NCBI GenBank assembly: GCA_016283985.1
Contig: JAEENZ010000204.1
Location: 1 to 6,253, forward strand
DNA from: Bacteroidales bacterium
GTDB lineage: Bacteria; Bacteroidota; Bacteroidia; Bacteroidales; UBA932
Length of the DNA: 6,253 nt
Direction: 5' to 3'
Of this stretch, positions 1 through 5,934 are shown in pieces. Position 1 is the stretch's first letter; every line of letters starts with the position of its first letter. A model generated the notes under the pieces. That model searched no databases. It was not told the DNA's origin and worked only from the letters and a program-made list of their open reading frames with translations. The position numbers and the translations under genes were made by a program.

Positions 1-1121
1 CGGCGGTGCTGCGGGCTGTCACCCCTCCCGTGTTCGGCGGGGGCGCCTTCGCCGCCTGCCTCTACCGGGCGCTCACCGGCCTCGTCGTGTCCTGCCCGTG
101 CGCCCTGGTAATCTCGGTGCCGCTGAGCTTCTTCGGGGGCATAGGCGGAGCATCCCGCAAGGGCATCCTCGTCAAGGGTTCCAACTGGCTTGAGGCCCTC
201 TCCAGGCTCGATACGGTGGTGTTCGATAAGACCGGCACGCTGACAGAGGGGGTGTTCGAGGTGACCGCGGTGCATCCGGAGATGATAGGGGAGAGGGACC
301 TGCTGCACCTGGCTGCCCATGTGGAAAGGCTGTCTACCCATCCCATCGCAGAGGCGCTCAGGAGGGCCTACGGGAATGAGAAGGATGAATGCGCGGTGGC
401 CGAAATACAGGAGTTCGCTGGCAAGGGTGTGCAGGCCCGTGTGAACGGGCAGACCGTGTGCGCAGGCAACCTGAAGCTGATGGAGGACCTTGGAATAGAG
501 GTTCACGAGTGCGGCAAGGGCGCGCACGCCGGCACGGTGGTACATGTGGCCATCGACGGCACCTACGCCGGCCATATAGTGATATCCGACAGGGTGAAGC
601 CCGGTGCGGAGGATGCGCTTTCCGCGCTGAAGGCCACCGGGGTGGGGAAGACTGTGATGCTCACGGGCGATAGCGCCGCAGTGGCCTCTTCGGTGGCGGC
701 GGAACTCGGCCTGGACGATGTGCGGGCAGAACTCCTGCCGGATGGCAAAGTGGCTGAAATAGAGCGCATTCTGGCGGATAAGAAGGGCACCGTGGCCTTC
801 GTGGGCGATGGCATAAACGATGCTCCGGTACTCGCCCGGGCGGACGTGGGCATTGCCATGGGGGCCCTCGGCTCCGATGCCGCCATAGAGGCGGCGGACG
901 TGGTGCTGATGGATGACGATCCCGGCAAGATTGCCACCGCCATTGGAATTGCCCGCAGGACCGTGCGCATAGCCCGTCAGAATATATGGTTCGCGATTGC
1001 CGTGAAACTGGCCGTGCTGGCGCTTGCAGCTATAGGCCTTGCACCCATGTGGCTGGCTGTGTTCGCCGATGTGGGAGTCACGGTGCTCGCCGTATTGAAT
1101 GCAATGAGGACGCTCGCCTGA
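1..1121 (+). CDS. Heavy-metal translocating P1B-2-type ATPase (Zn/Cd/Pb efflux), 5'-truncated by window edge
   Basis: This is the C-terminal part of an inner-membrane pump that uses ATP to export divalent soft metals. The frame is open to the left edge, so the N-terminal metal-binding domain, TM1-4 and actuator domain lie outside; the GTG at 6 is not a real start. Numbering from that codon as 1, visible parts are: the TM6 metal motif Cys-Pro-Cys (30-32), the phosphorylated Asp74 in DKTGTLT, the nucleotide-binding His-Pro pair (112-113), TGDS (220-223), and the hinge GDGIND (267-272). Two C-terminal helices follow. Lys334 in TM7 and Asp355 in the DVG of TM8 match the P1B-2 (ZntA/CadA) signature; Cu+ pumps instead carry Met/Ser-type TM8 residues. 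No frameshift is seen and the C terminus looks complete. Family is certain, metal class likely; exact metal cannot be told. It converges on the next gene with a 14-bp gap. Confidence 0.95.
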   Translation, partial: AVLRAVTPPVFGGGAFAACLYRALTGLVVSCPCALVISVPLSFFGGIGGASRKGILVKGSNWLEALSRLDTVVFDKTGTLTEGVFEVTAVHPEMIGERDLLHLAAHVERLSTHPIAEALRRAYGNEKDECAVAEIQEFAGKGVQARVNGQTVCAGNLKLMEDLGIEVHECGKGAHAGTVVHVAIDGTYAGHIVISDRVKPGAEDALSALKATGVGKTVMLTGDSAAVASSVAAELGLDDVRAELLPDGKVAEIERILADKKGTVAFVGDGINDAPVLARADVGIAMGALGSDAAIEAADVVLMDDDPGKIATAIGIARRTVRIARQNIWFAIAVKLAVLALAAIGLAPMWLAVFADVGVTVLAVLNAMRTLA

Positions 1122-1137
1122 GCGCCCTCATTTTCTT
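1103..1137 (+). terminator. Intrinsic terminator overlapping the ATPase stop codon
   Basis: The arms are 1103-1115 and 1120-1132. Seven pairs (1103-1109 with 1126-1132) and five pairs (1111-1115 with 1120-1124) are separated by one A-C mismatch (1110/1125). The loop is GCCT at 1116-1119, and the T-rich tract TTTTCTT runs through 1131-1137. The TGA stop (1119-1121) lies in the loop and 3' arm, so the left arm encodes the last residues of the ATPase. For the opposite strand the hairpin sits 4-5 bases past the lipoprotein stop but is followed by only two Ts. It could therefore act weakly in both directions, with + the favoured one. Confidence 0.8.
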
Positions 1138-2338
1138 ACTTCCTCTTGAATTCCGGTTTGGGATCCCCTCGCCGTTGAAGCACATATTTACTTGGAGCGC
1201 CTCCGGCTTCGGCATCCAGTGCCTGCCTGCGCAGGTCGCCTATGCCGGGCTCAGTCTGCCCCTTGTCTATGATCAGGCCCACCCTCATATCGGGGAAGGA
1301 TGTGAGCATGGAGTAGTCTCCATTGCTGTCGCCTCCCACAAGGACCGGCCCTCGCCCATCATATTTTGGAGAAGTATAGCTGCGGATTGCGCCTGTCTTG
1401 CCTTCCCTGTAGGGCTGCACGTAGCTGGGCAGATAGTCCTGTGAGACGAGCCCGTCTTCACCCTTTATCAGGCGGAGTGCAAATACCTGTGCCGTATCCA
1501 GGCCCAGATACTTGGGATCGCAGGCCATGGCCTCCACTACGGCTTCCATCGATGCGGAATACACATATACGTCGATGCCGTTTTCGGGCAGGGCCTTGTA
1601 GAGATTGCGCATCTCCTGGCTGAGCGCCAGGCCATCCGGAATGACATAGCTGACCTTTCCGGCCAAGCCCATATCCGGGCTCTCCCAAACGATGTCTTTG
1701 AGGCAATTTTTCGCGACCTGGGCGGCTATGCCTTCCTTCATCATGGCGTCCACCTCCGGATAAGTCATTCCGTAGAGCATTCCCATGAGCACAGGGAACC
1801 CCTCGTGATAGCTGAAGGTGTAGAACAGGCCTTCGTAAAGCGCCCAGAGTTTGGCCCTGAAATCAAAAAACTCCGGCATCTGCTGAACTTCGGCAAGCTG
1901 CTCGGGGGAGATATCCCATCCGCACGATACCCCGGCGAATTCCACCATGGCACGGTAATCGGAGGCGATGTCGGCTATAATCATCGCTGAACTCACGCCT
2001 TCCGTACCTATGCCTTCCAGAGGCTTGCCGGTATCCGGTATGCTATAGGAAAGCAGGTTCTCCGTAAGGTCGGGGGAGAACTTGAAGCGCAGGTTCTCGA
2101 TCTGCCAGGCGGTGCAGGCCAGTTCCACGTCCTGAAGGACTGTGGTGTTGTCGTAGTCGAAGACCGCGTAGTTCACGTTGTGCCCGGCCGCATCAGCTTC
2201 GGCCTTGCATTCTTTCATAAGCTGGCACAGGGCCTTGTAGGGAACCTTGCTCCAGTTGCCCCGGGGCATGGGAGCGTTGCAGGCCGTCATCGAAATGGCG
2301 GCCGCAACGAGGATAAGGGATTTAAGGAATTTCATCAT
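1136..2338 (-). CDS. HAD-superfamily phosphatase lipoprotein (phosphorylcholine phosphatase-like)
   Basis: A 400-aa protein that probably hydrolyses a phosphomonoester in the periplasm. A signal peptide (Lys3, Lys6, hydrophobic 7-16) ends in a lipobox-like MTAC with Cys20 as lipidation site. HAD motifs occur in order: motif I DYDNT (61-65, nucleophile Asp61 and acid/base Asp63), motif II Ser261 in YSAS, motif III Lys314 in GKTGAI, and motif IV GDSNGD (Asp337, Asp341) for Mg2+ binding. A large helical cap lies between motifs I and II. The motif I form, the SAx motif II, and the region around 180-200 recall Pseudomonas phosphorylcholine phosphatase (recalled by eye, not searched). The residues after Cys20 (NAPMPRG) are not acidic, so the Bacteroidota surface-export signal is missing and a periplasm-facing location is more likely. 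The start ATG abuts the TAA of the upstream gene; a second Met codon follows at once. HAD class is firm, substrate unknown. Confidence 0.87.
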   Translation of the reverse strand: MMKFLKSLILVAAAISMTACNAPMPRGNWSKVPYKALCQLMKECKAEADAAGHNVNYAVFDYDNTTVLQDVELACTAWQIENLRFKFSPDLTENLLSYSIPDTGKPLEGIGTEGVSSAMIIADIASDYRAMVEFAGVSCGWDISPEQLAEVQQMPEFFDFRAKLWALYEGLFYTFSYHEGFPVLMGMLYGMTYPEVDAMMKEGIAAQVAKNCLKDIVWESPDMGLAGKVSYVIPDGLALSQEMRNLYKALPENGIDVYVYSASMEAVVEAMACDPKYLGLDTAQVFALRLIKGEDGLVSQDYLPSYVQPYREGKTGAIRSYTSPKYDGRGPVLVGGDSNGDYSMLTSFPDMRVGLIIDKGQTEPGIGDLRRQALDAEAGGAPSKYVLQRRGDPKPEFKRK

Positions 2339-2341
2339 TTA
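2336..2341 (-). promoter_or_regulatory. Zero-gap, in-frame stop/start junction (TAA-ATG) between the two minus-strand genes
   Basis: Read on the minus strand, the barrel gene's TAA (2341-2339) is followed directly by the lipoprotein ATG (2338-2336) and a second ATG (2335-2333). Both ORFs are in the same frame, so a single stop codon separates them. No purine-rich Shine-Dalgarno sequence precedes the ATG; the preceding bases are CAACAACAA. Start choice thus rests on the signal peptide that begins here and on likely reinitiation by ribosomes finishing the upstream gene. Confidence 0.75.
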
Positions 2342-4834
2342 TTGTTGTTGCATGTTTGTCTGTGCGCTTTGCTGCTGCATTGCGTTCTGGGCGTTCACCA
2401 CATCGTCGTTGGTGATGGTCCTCTGGGCCTTCTTGACCTGGATGTTGCTCTTTCCGAAGTTGTAGGTCAGTTCTATGCCGACGCTGCGGATAGGGATGTA
2501 AACCTTGCTATGCGTGGTGAAATCTTTGCCTTCGGTGTAGTTCTCGAAATAGAAGTACTTTCCGCCCTTGACGTTGGTAAATCCACGGAGGGATACGTTG
2601 AGTTTCTCTTCCAGGAAGCTTTTGCTCACGCCGAGGGACAAGCCGCTGAATCCGCTGCCCCATCCCTGCAGGGTGTATCTTTTCGTAGCGCCAAAGAGAT
2701 TCGCGCTCAAGCGCATATCCCAGAATATGGTCTGCTGGGCTCCCAACATGAAGTGCCCGTTGAAGCCGCTGTTGCGCTGGTCGAGCTGAGGGCTTGAGAT
2801 TACCGTGTATCCAAGGTTGCTGCTCGTGTAGATCCTGGTGTCCTTTACCGGATTCCAGTTGATGAACCAGTTGACGCCGTAGGTGCTGTTGCTCACTATG
2901 TTGCCGTAGGTGGAATGAAGGATCATCTTTGTGGGGTCATCCGGATCCGCAGCGTATTTCTGGTAGGATGATATGCCTCCTTCGCCGAAACGGTACAGCA
3001 TGCCTGCATTCAACATGAACTTGGGAGTGAACAAGTTGTATTTCAGGCCGAAGTTATGGGTTTTCTCCGGCTGGATGTCGGGATTGCCATAAGATATTTT
3101 ATTGGGATCGCCACGATTGACGAAAGGATTGAGGTAGGTGATGCCGGGGCGGCTGATTCGCATGTTGTAGGTCAGGCCAATGTTCGAGGTCTGCCCGAGA
3201 TTGTACTGCAGGCTGACGTTCGGAACGAAATTGTCGTAATGCCCATCGTAGCCGGTTCCGTCTTCAAACTGCACGTCCAGGAAGGTGTATTCGTAGCGCA
3301 GGCCGACTTTTGTCGAGAACATGCCGAAACTCCCTGCATACTCCGTGTAGGCTGCCGCTATGTTGTTGTGGTGATGATACTCAGAATCCTTGGTGGGCTG
3401 CAGAACATAGCCGGTGCCGGGATCGATGTAATACTCGTCGTTCGAGTAATTGTTGCGGTAGATATACTTCAGGCCGCTGCTGAGGGTCTGCCCCTTGGCT
3501 ATAGGCGTGGTATAGTCCGCCTGGAACGTGTGCTCCTGCGACACGTTCTTCCCATCTACCTTGATATCGTTCATGGCAGTGCCGGTAACGTTGTCGTATC
3601 TCCTTTCGGTAAATTGGTTTTCAGGGTCGCCTGAGAAACGGTAGGACAGGGTGAACATCTTCTCTTTGTTGCCGGCGAAGTTGTGCTGCCAGTCGAAACT
3701 GGCATTTATGCCATTGGAACCGCCCGATGCTGAGCCGAAGCCGTCGTAACTATATAGGGGAGTGCCGCCGACGGTGGCATTTCCGGAGCCCGTTGCGTCC
3801 TGGTTGTATGCCCAGCTCATGATTCCCAGGCTTGCGGAGAAGAGATTCAGGGTATCCAGTTCGTAGCTGGCGTTGATGTCTCCGAAAAGATATGGGTTGG
3901 TGCTTTTATCGACATGTAGATTCTCGGTTATGTCGGTATTGGTAGAAGTATAATGTTGGTTGGTTTCCTGAGAAAGGTCCCATTGCCTTTCGAGTCCGGA
4001 ATAGATATTTCCCCCGATGGTGAACTTGCCCTTTTTGGCATTGAGGTACAGGCCGCCGCTGAGGCTGCCCTGGGTGTCTATTCCGGTGCTGACGCTGCCG
4101 CTCGCTCCGTCCGGAAGAGCGCTCTTGCCATCTTCCGTGCGTGCCATTGTGAGGTTCAGCACGCCGCCGGTACCTTCCGCGTCATACTTTGCACCCGGGT
4201 TGGTGACTACTTCGATCCCCTTGACGGCTGATGCAGGCATGGACTTGAATACCTTGGAAGGATTCGAGCTGATCATCTGGTTGGGCTTGCCGTCCACGTA
4301 AACCTTGAAGTTGCTGCTGCCGTTCACGGTGATGTTGTCCTGACCGTCCACGGTGACCATGGGAACCTTGCGGAGGAGGTCCAGAACGTTGCTGGCCTTG
4401 GCGTCCGTGTCGTTCTCCACATCGTAGGAGATCTTGTCCGCATCCATCTTGATGAGGGGCTTGGCGGCTGATATCTTGGAACTCTGGATGGCCTGCACGT
4501 CGTCTTCGAGGGCGATCGTACCCAGGTCGAGGTCTCCGCCACGGAGGGTGATGGTGCGCTGTTCGCTCTTGCGGCCCATGTTCACCACGAGCACCGTGCA
4601 CTCGGTGCCGGGCTCGATGTTCTTAAAAGGAATGGAGAAGTTTCCAAGGGAGTCACTCAAGGCATAGCCTTTCATGTTTTCGTTGGCGGCGGAGCCGGCA
4701 AATAGCTGCACGACCGCGCCGGGTTCAGGAGTCAGGGTCTGGGCTTCGACCACCCGCCCGGTTACCCTGCTTTGGGAATAAGCAGCCATGCTGCTGAGAA
4801 TCAATACAATACTAACTAAGAAATTTTTTGACAT
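2339..4834 (-). CDS. Outer-membrane beta-barrel protein, TonB-receptor-like (OMP_b-brl_3 type) with carboxypeptidase-regulatory-like N-domain
   Basis: An 831-aa protein predicted to sit in the outer membrane as a ligand-gated or transport barrel; the ligand is unknown. In order: a signal peptide (about 1-20, cleavage after AYS); a carboxypeptidase-regulatory-like Ig fold (about 23-110, starting VTGRVVE); a plug domain (about 115-230) with LLRKVPMVTVDG, VNGSSNFKVYVDGKP, and NPGAKYDAEGTGG; then a long series of alternating aromatic-rich beta strands (about 245-795), the last one being ELTYNFGK. A 36-residue tail follows, beginning with the family-typical KKAQRTITNDDV and ending Gln-rich. This layout is common in Bacteroidota. 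No SusD-like partner lies beside it, and no clear TonB box was recognised, so energised uptake is assumed from family, not seen. It is the first gene of an operon with the phosphatase lipoprotein and has the best promoter in the window. Confidence 0.93.
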   Translation of the reverse strand: MSKNFLVSIVLILSSMAAYSQSRVTGRVVEAQTLTPEPGAVVQLFAGSAANENMKGYALSDSLGNFSIPFKNIEPGTECTVLVVNMGRKSEQRTITLRGGDLDLGTIALEDDVQAIQSSKISAAKPLIKMDADKISYDVENDTDAKASNVLDLLRKVPMVTVDGQDNITVNGSSNFKVYVDGKPNQMISSNPSKVFKSMPASAVKGIEVVTNPGAKYDAEGTGGVLNLTMARTEDGKSALPDGASGSVSTGIDTQGSLSGGLYLNAKKGKFTIGGNIYSGLERQWDLSQETNQHYTSTNTDITENLHVDKSTNPYLFGDINASYELDTLNLFSASLGIMSWAYNQDATGSGNATVGGTPLYSYDGFGSASGGSNGINASFDWQHNFAGNKEKMFTLSYRFSGDPENQFTERRYDNVTGTAMNDIKVDGKNVSQEHTFQADYTTPIAKGQTLSSGLKYIYRNNYSNDEYYIDPGTGYVLQPTKDSEYHHHNNIAAAYTEYAGSFGMFSTKVGLRYEYTFLDVQFEDGTGYDGHYDNFVPNVSLQYNLGQTSNIGLTYNMRISRPGITYLNPFVNRGDPNKISYGNPDIQPEKTHNFGLKYNLFTPKFMLNAGMLYRFGEGGISSYQKYAADPDDPTKMILHSTYGNIVSNSTYGVNWFINWNPVKDTRIYTSSNLGYTVISSPQLDQRNSGFNGHFMLGAQQTIFWDMRLSANLFGATKRYTLQGWGSGFSGLSLGVSKSFLEEKLNVSLRGFTNVKGGKYFYFENYTEGKDFTTHSKVYIPIRSVGIELTYNFGKSNIQVKKAQRTITNDDVVNAQNAMQQQSAQTNMQQQ
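2342..2380 (-). repeat. MQQQ tandem-like repeat and Gln-rich tail of the barrel protein
   Basis: Met-Gln-Gln-Gln occurs twice, at residues 819-822 (ATGCAGCAGCAA) and 828-831 (ATGCAACAACAA), separated by SAQTN. The copies differ only at two wobble positions. Eight of the last 16 residues are Gln. The tail lies beyond the last predicted barrel strand and should face the periplasm. The low-complexity C/A-rich DNA also forms the immediate upstream leader of the lipoprotein gene. Confidence 0.7.
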
Positions 4835-4843
4835 AACATCTTT

Positions 4844-4867
4844 TGATAGTGTATTAGTTTACTATCA
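4844..4867. promoter_or_regulatory. Palindrome at the predicted transcription start of the barrel-lipoprotein operon (candidate operator)
   Basis: TGATAGT (4844-4850) and ACTATCA (4861-4867) form a perfect 7-bp inverted repeat around a 10-base AT-rich centre (GTATTAGTTT) that itself is partly symmetric. On the minus strand it starts where transcription from the -7 box at 4873-4880 is expected to begin and ends nine bases before the ATG. That position fits an operator for a dimeric repressor. As RNA it would be a weak, mostly A-U stem with a 10-base loop, which makes a DNA-level role more likely. The regulator is not in the window. Confidence 0.5.
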
Positions 4868-4872
4868 CACTG

Positions 4873-4903
4873 CAAAGGTAAACATTATTTTCTATTCTGC
4901 AAA
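4873..4903 (-). promoter_or_regulatory. Bacteroidota-type promoter for the barrel-lipoprotein operon
   Basis: On the minus strand, TACCTTTG (4880-4873) matches the -7 consensus TAnnTTTG exactly, and TTTG (4903-4900) matches the -33 consensus, with 19 bases between them. Transcription should start near 4866-4868, giving a leader of about 33 bases. The leader has no strong Shine-Dalgarno match (only AAAAGA), as is usual in this phylum. Confidence 0.8.
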
Positions 4904-4932
4904 TATTAATCCAAATAATGACGAATAATCGT

Positions 4933-4940
4933 TAAATTTG
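4933..4940 (+). promoter_or_regulatory. Bacteroidota -7 element for the BASS-family transporter gene
   Basis: TAAATTTG matches TAnnTTTG exactly, and its last base lies only 7 bases before the A of the ATG at 4948. No TTTG is found at the expected -33 position (about 4910), so the promoter may be weak or need an activator. If used, it would give a leaderless or nearly leaderless mRNA. Confidence 0.55.
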
Positions 4941-4947
4941 TTGCATA

Positions 4948-5901
4948 ATGCTTGAAAAGCAGAAATCATTCCTTAAAAACTGGATGCTACCCATTGCCAT
5001 GACGCTTGGGGCGGCCATCTACCTTGTCCTGCATTATGTGCCGTCTTTGTCGGAAGAAGGCTACATGGCCGTAGCCAGGAGGCTTCAGCCCTTGCTCGTG
5101 AGCGTCATGCTTTTCCTTCAGTTGAACGTGGTCGCTCCCACGGATCTCAAGTTCCATAAATGGCATTTCGAGCTGGTGGCCGTGCAGGCTCTGTTGTTCG
5201 CGGCCTTTGCCTTCCTGGCTACTGGCATGAGGGCTGGGGGAGGGCGCATCCTCCTAGAGTGTGCGATGCTGTGCTTTATCTGCCCGACGGCCGCGGCCGC
5301 GGGGGTCATCACTTCGAAGATCGGGGGGAACCTGCCCGGCATAATGACTTATACAGTGCTCTCGGACACTCTCGCGTGCGTGCTCATACCTATGATGATA
5401 CCTCTGGTTCATCCTGCAGCGGAGATCGGCTTCCTCGCCGCCTTCTGGGCGATAGTCAAAAGGGTTTTCTCCATCCTTGTTCTGCCTTGCGTGCTGGCAT
5501 GGCTGATCCGTTATCTCCTGCCTGGCCTTCAGCGCTGGCTCGCCAGGTATATGGGCTGGGCTTTCTATGTTTGGGGAATCGGACTTACGCTGGCCCTGTC
5601 GCTTGCTACGGGAGCGTTGGTAACCAGCGGGATAGGCGTTCTGGTGGCGTTCGGCATCGCCGCCGTATCCCTGGTCTGCTGCCTGTTCCAGTTCTGGCTG
5701 GGGCGCAAGGTGGCCGCCGGATACGGCCGGGTGGAATCGATCACGGCCGGCCAGGCCCTTGGGCAGAAGAATACCGGGTTCATCATCTGGCTGGGAATCA
5801 ATTATATGACCCCGGTCACTTCGGTGGCGGGAGGCCTGTATGCCATCTGGCACAATCTGGTGAATTCTTACGAGCTGTATAAGAGCCGCGAAAAGGAATA
5901 A
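4948..5901 (+). CDS. BASS-fold (bile acid:sodium symporter-like) inner-membrane transporter
   Basis: A 317-aa integral membrane protein with about ten predicted helices (roughly 13-31, 45-64, 72-92, 100-121, 130-153, 164-187, 202-221, 226-249, 265-284, 286-305), close to the usual size of the family. Members carry bile acids, pantothenate, pyruvate or other organic anions with Na+. Two family landmarks are visible at the crossover helices: CPTAAAAGV (112-120) and GQALGQKN (268-275), followed by SVAGGLYAIWHN near the end. Aligned by memory to Neisseria ASBT, the Na+ ligands Ser114, Asn115, Ser128, Glu260 and Gln264 become Ala118, Gly119, Ile132, Ala270 and Lys274, while Thr132 is kept as Thr136. 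Na+ coupling is therefore doubtful. The ATG follows a -7 box and has no Shine-Dalgarno. It diverges from the barrel operon; substrate unknown. Confidence 0.85.
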   Translation: MLEKQKSFLKNWMLPIAMTLGAAIYLVLHYVPSLSEEGYMAVARRLQPLLVSVMLFLQLNVVAPTDLKFHKWHFELVAVQALLFAAFAFLATGMRAGGGRILLECAMLCFICPTAAAAGVITSKIGGNLPGIMTYTVLSDTLACVLIPMMIPLVHPAAEIGFLAAFWAIVKRVFSILVLPCVLAWLIRYLLPGLQRWLARYMGWAFYVWGIGLTLALSLATGALVTSGIGVLVAFGIAAVSLVCCLFQFWLGRKVAAGYGRVESITAGQALGQKNTGFIIWLGINYMTPVTSVAGGLYAIWHNLVNSYELYKSREKE

Positions 5902-5905
5902 TTAT

Positions 5906-5913
5906 TATATTTG
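5906..5913 (+). promoter_or_regulatory. Bacteroidota -7 element upstream of rmlB
   Basis: TATATTTG matches TAnnTTTG exactly in the 33-base gap after the transporter stop (TAA 5899-5901). The ATG of rmlB lies 21 bases past it, which leaves a leader of about 15 bases. No TTTG is seen at the -33 distance, which would fall inside the transporter's last codons. It suggests rmlB starts a new transcription unit; no terminator hairpin was found between the two genes, so read-through is also possible. Confidence 0.55.
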
Positions 5914-5934
5914 TACGAATATACCAATAGTATA

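Noticed and set aside
6..8. GTG at 6 as the start codon of the ATPase
   Set aside because: The frame is open to the window edge, and the visible part begins in the TM5 region of a pump that normally has several hundred residues before it, so this is a truncation by the window and not a start.
563..970. A 135-aa minus-strand open frame within the ATPase
   Set aside because: It is a Ser/Ala/Pro-rich shadow of the conserved P- and N-domain coding sequence with no motif of its own.
2180..2797. A 205-aa plus-strand open frame spanning the barrel-lipoprotein junction
   Set aside because: It is antisense to two well-supported genes, shows no family motif, and has no promoter element before it.
4844..4867. 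The palindrome read as a terminator or riboswitch
   Set aside because: The stem is short and A-T rich with no T-run after it, and the predicted leader of about 33 bases is too short for a riboswitch.
5254..5853. A 199-aa open frame on the minus strand opposite the transporter gene
   Set aside because: Its product is low-complexity, rich in Arg, Gln, His and Pro with no recognisable domain, and it is antisense to a clear membrane protein. GC-rich coding DNA commonly leaves such open frames.
5160..5882. A 240-aa same-strand, out-of-frame reading frame within the transporter gene, considered as a frameshifted or overlapping gene
   Set aside because: The main frame is continuous from 4948 to 5901 with helices throughout. 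The alternative product is Gly/Arg-rich with no fold signal.
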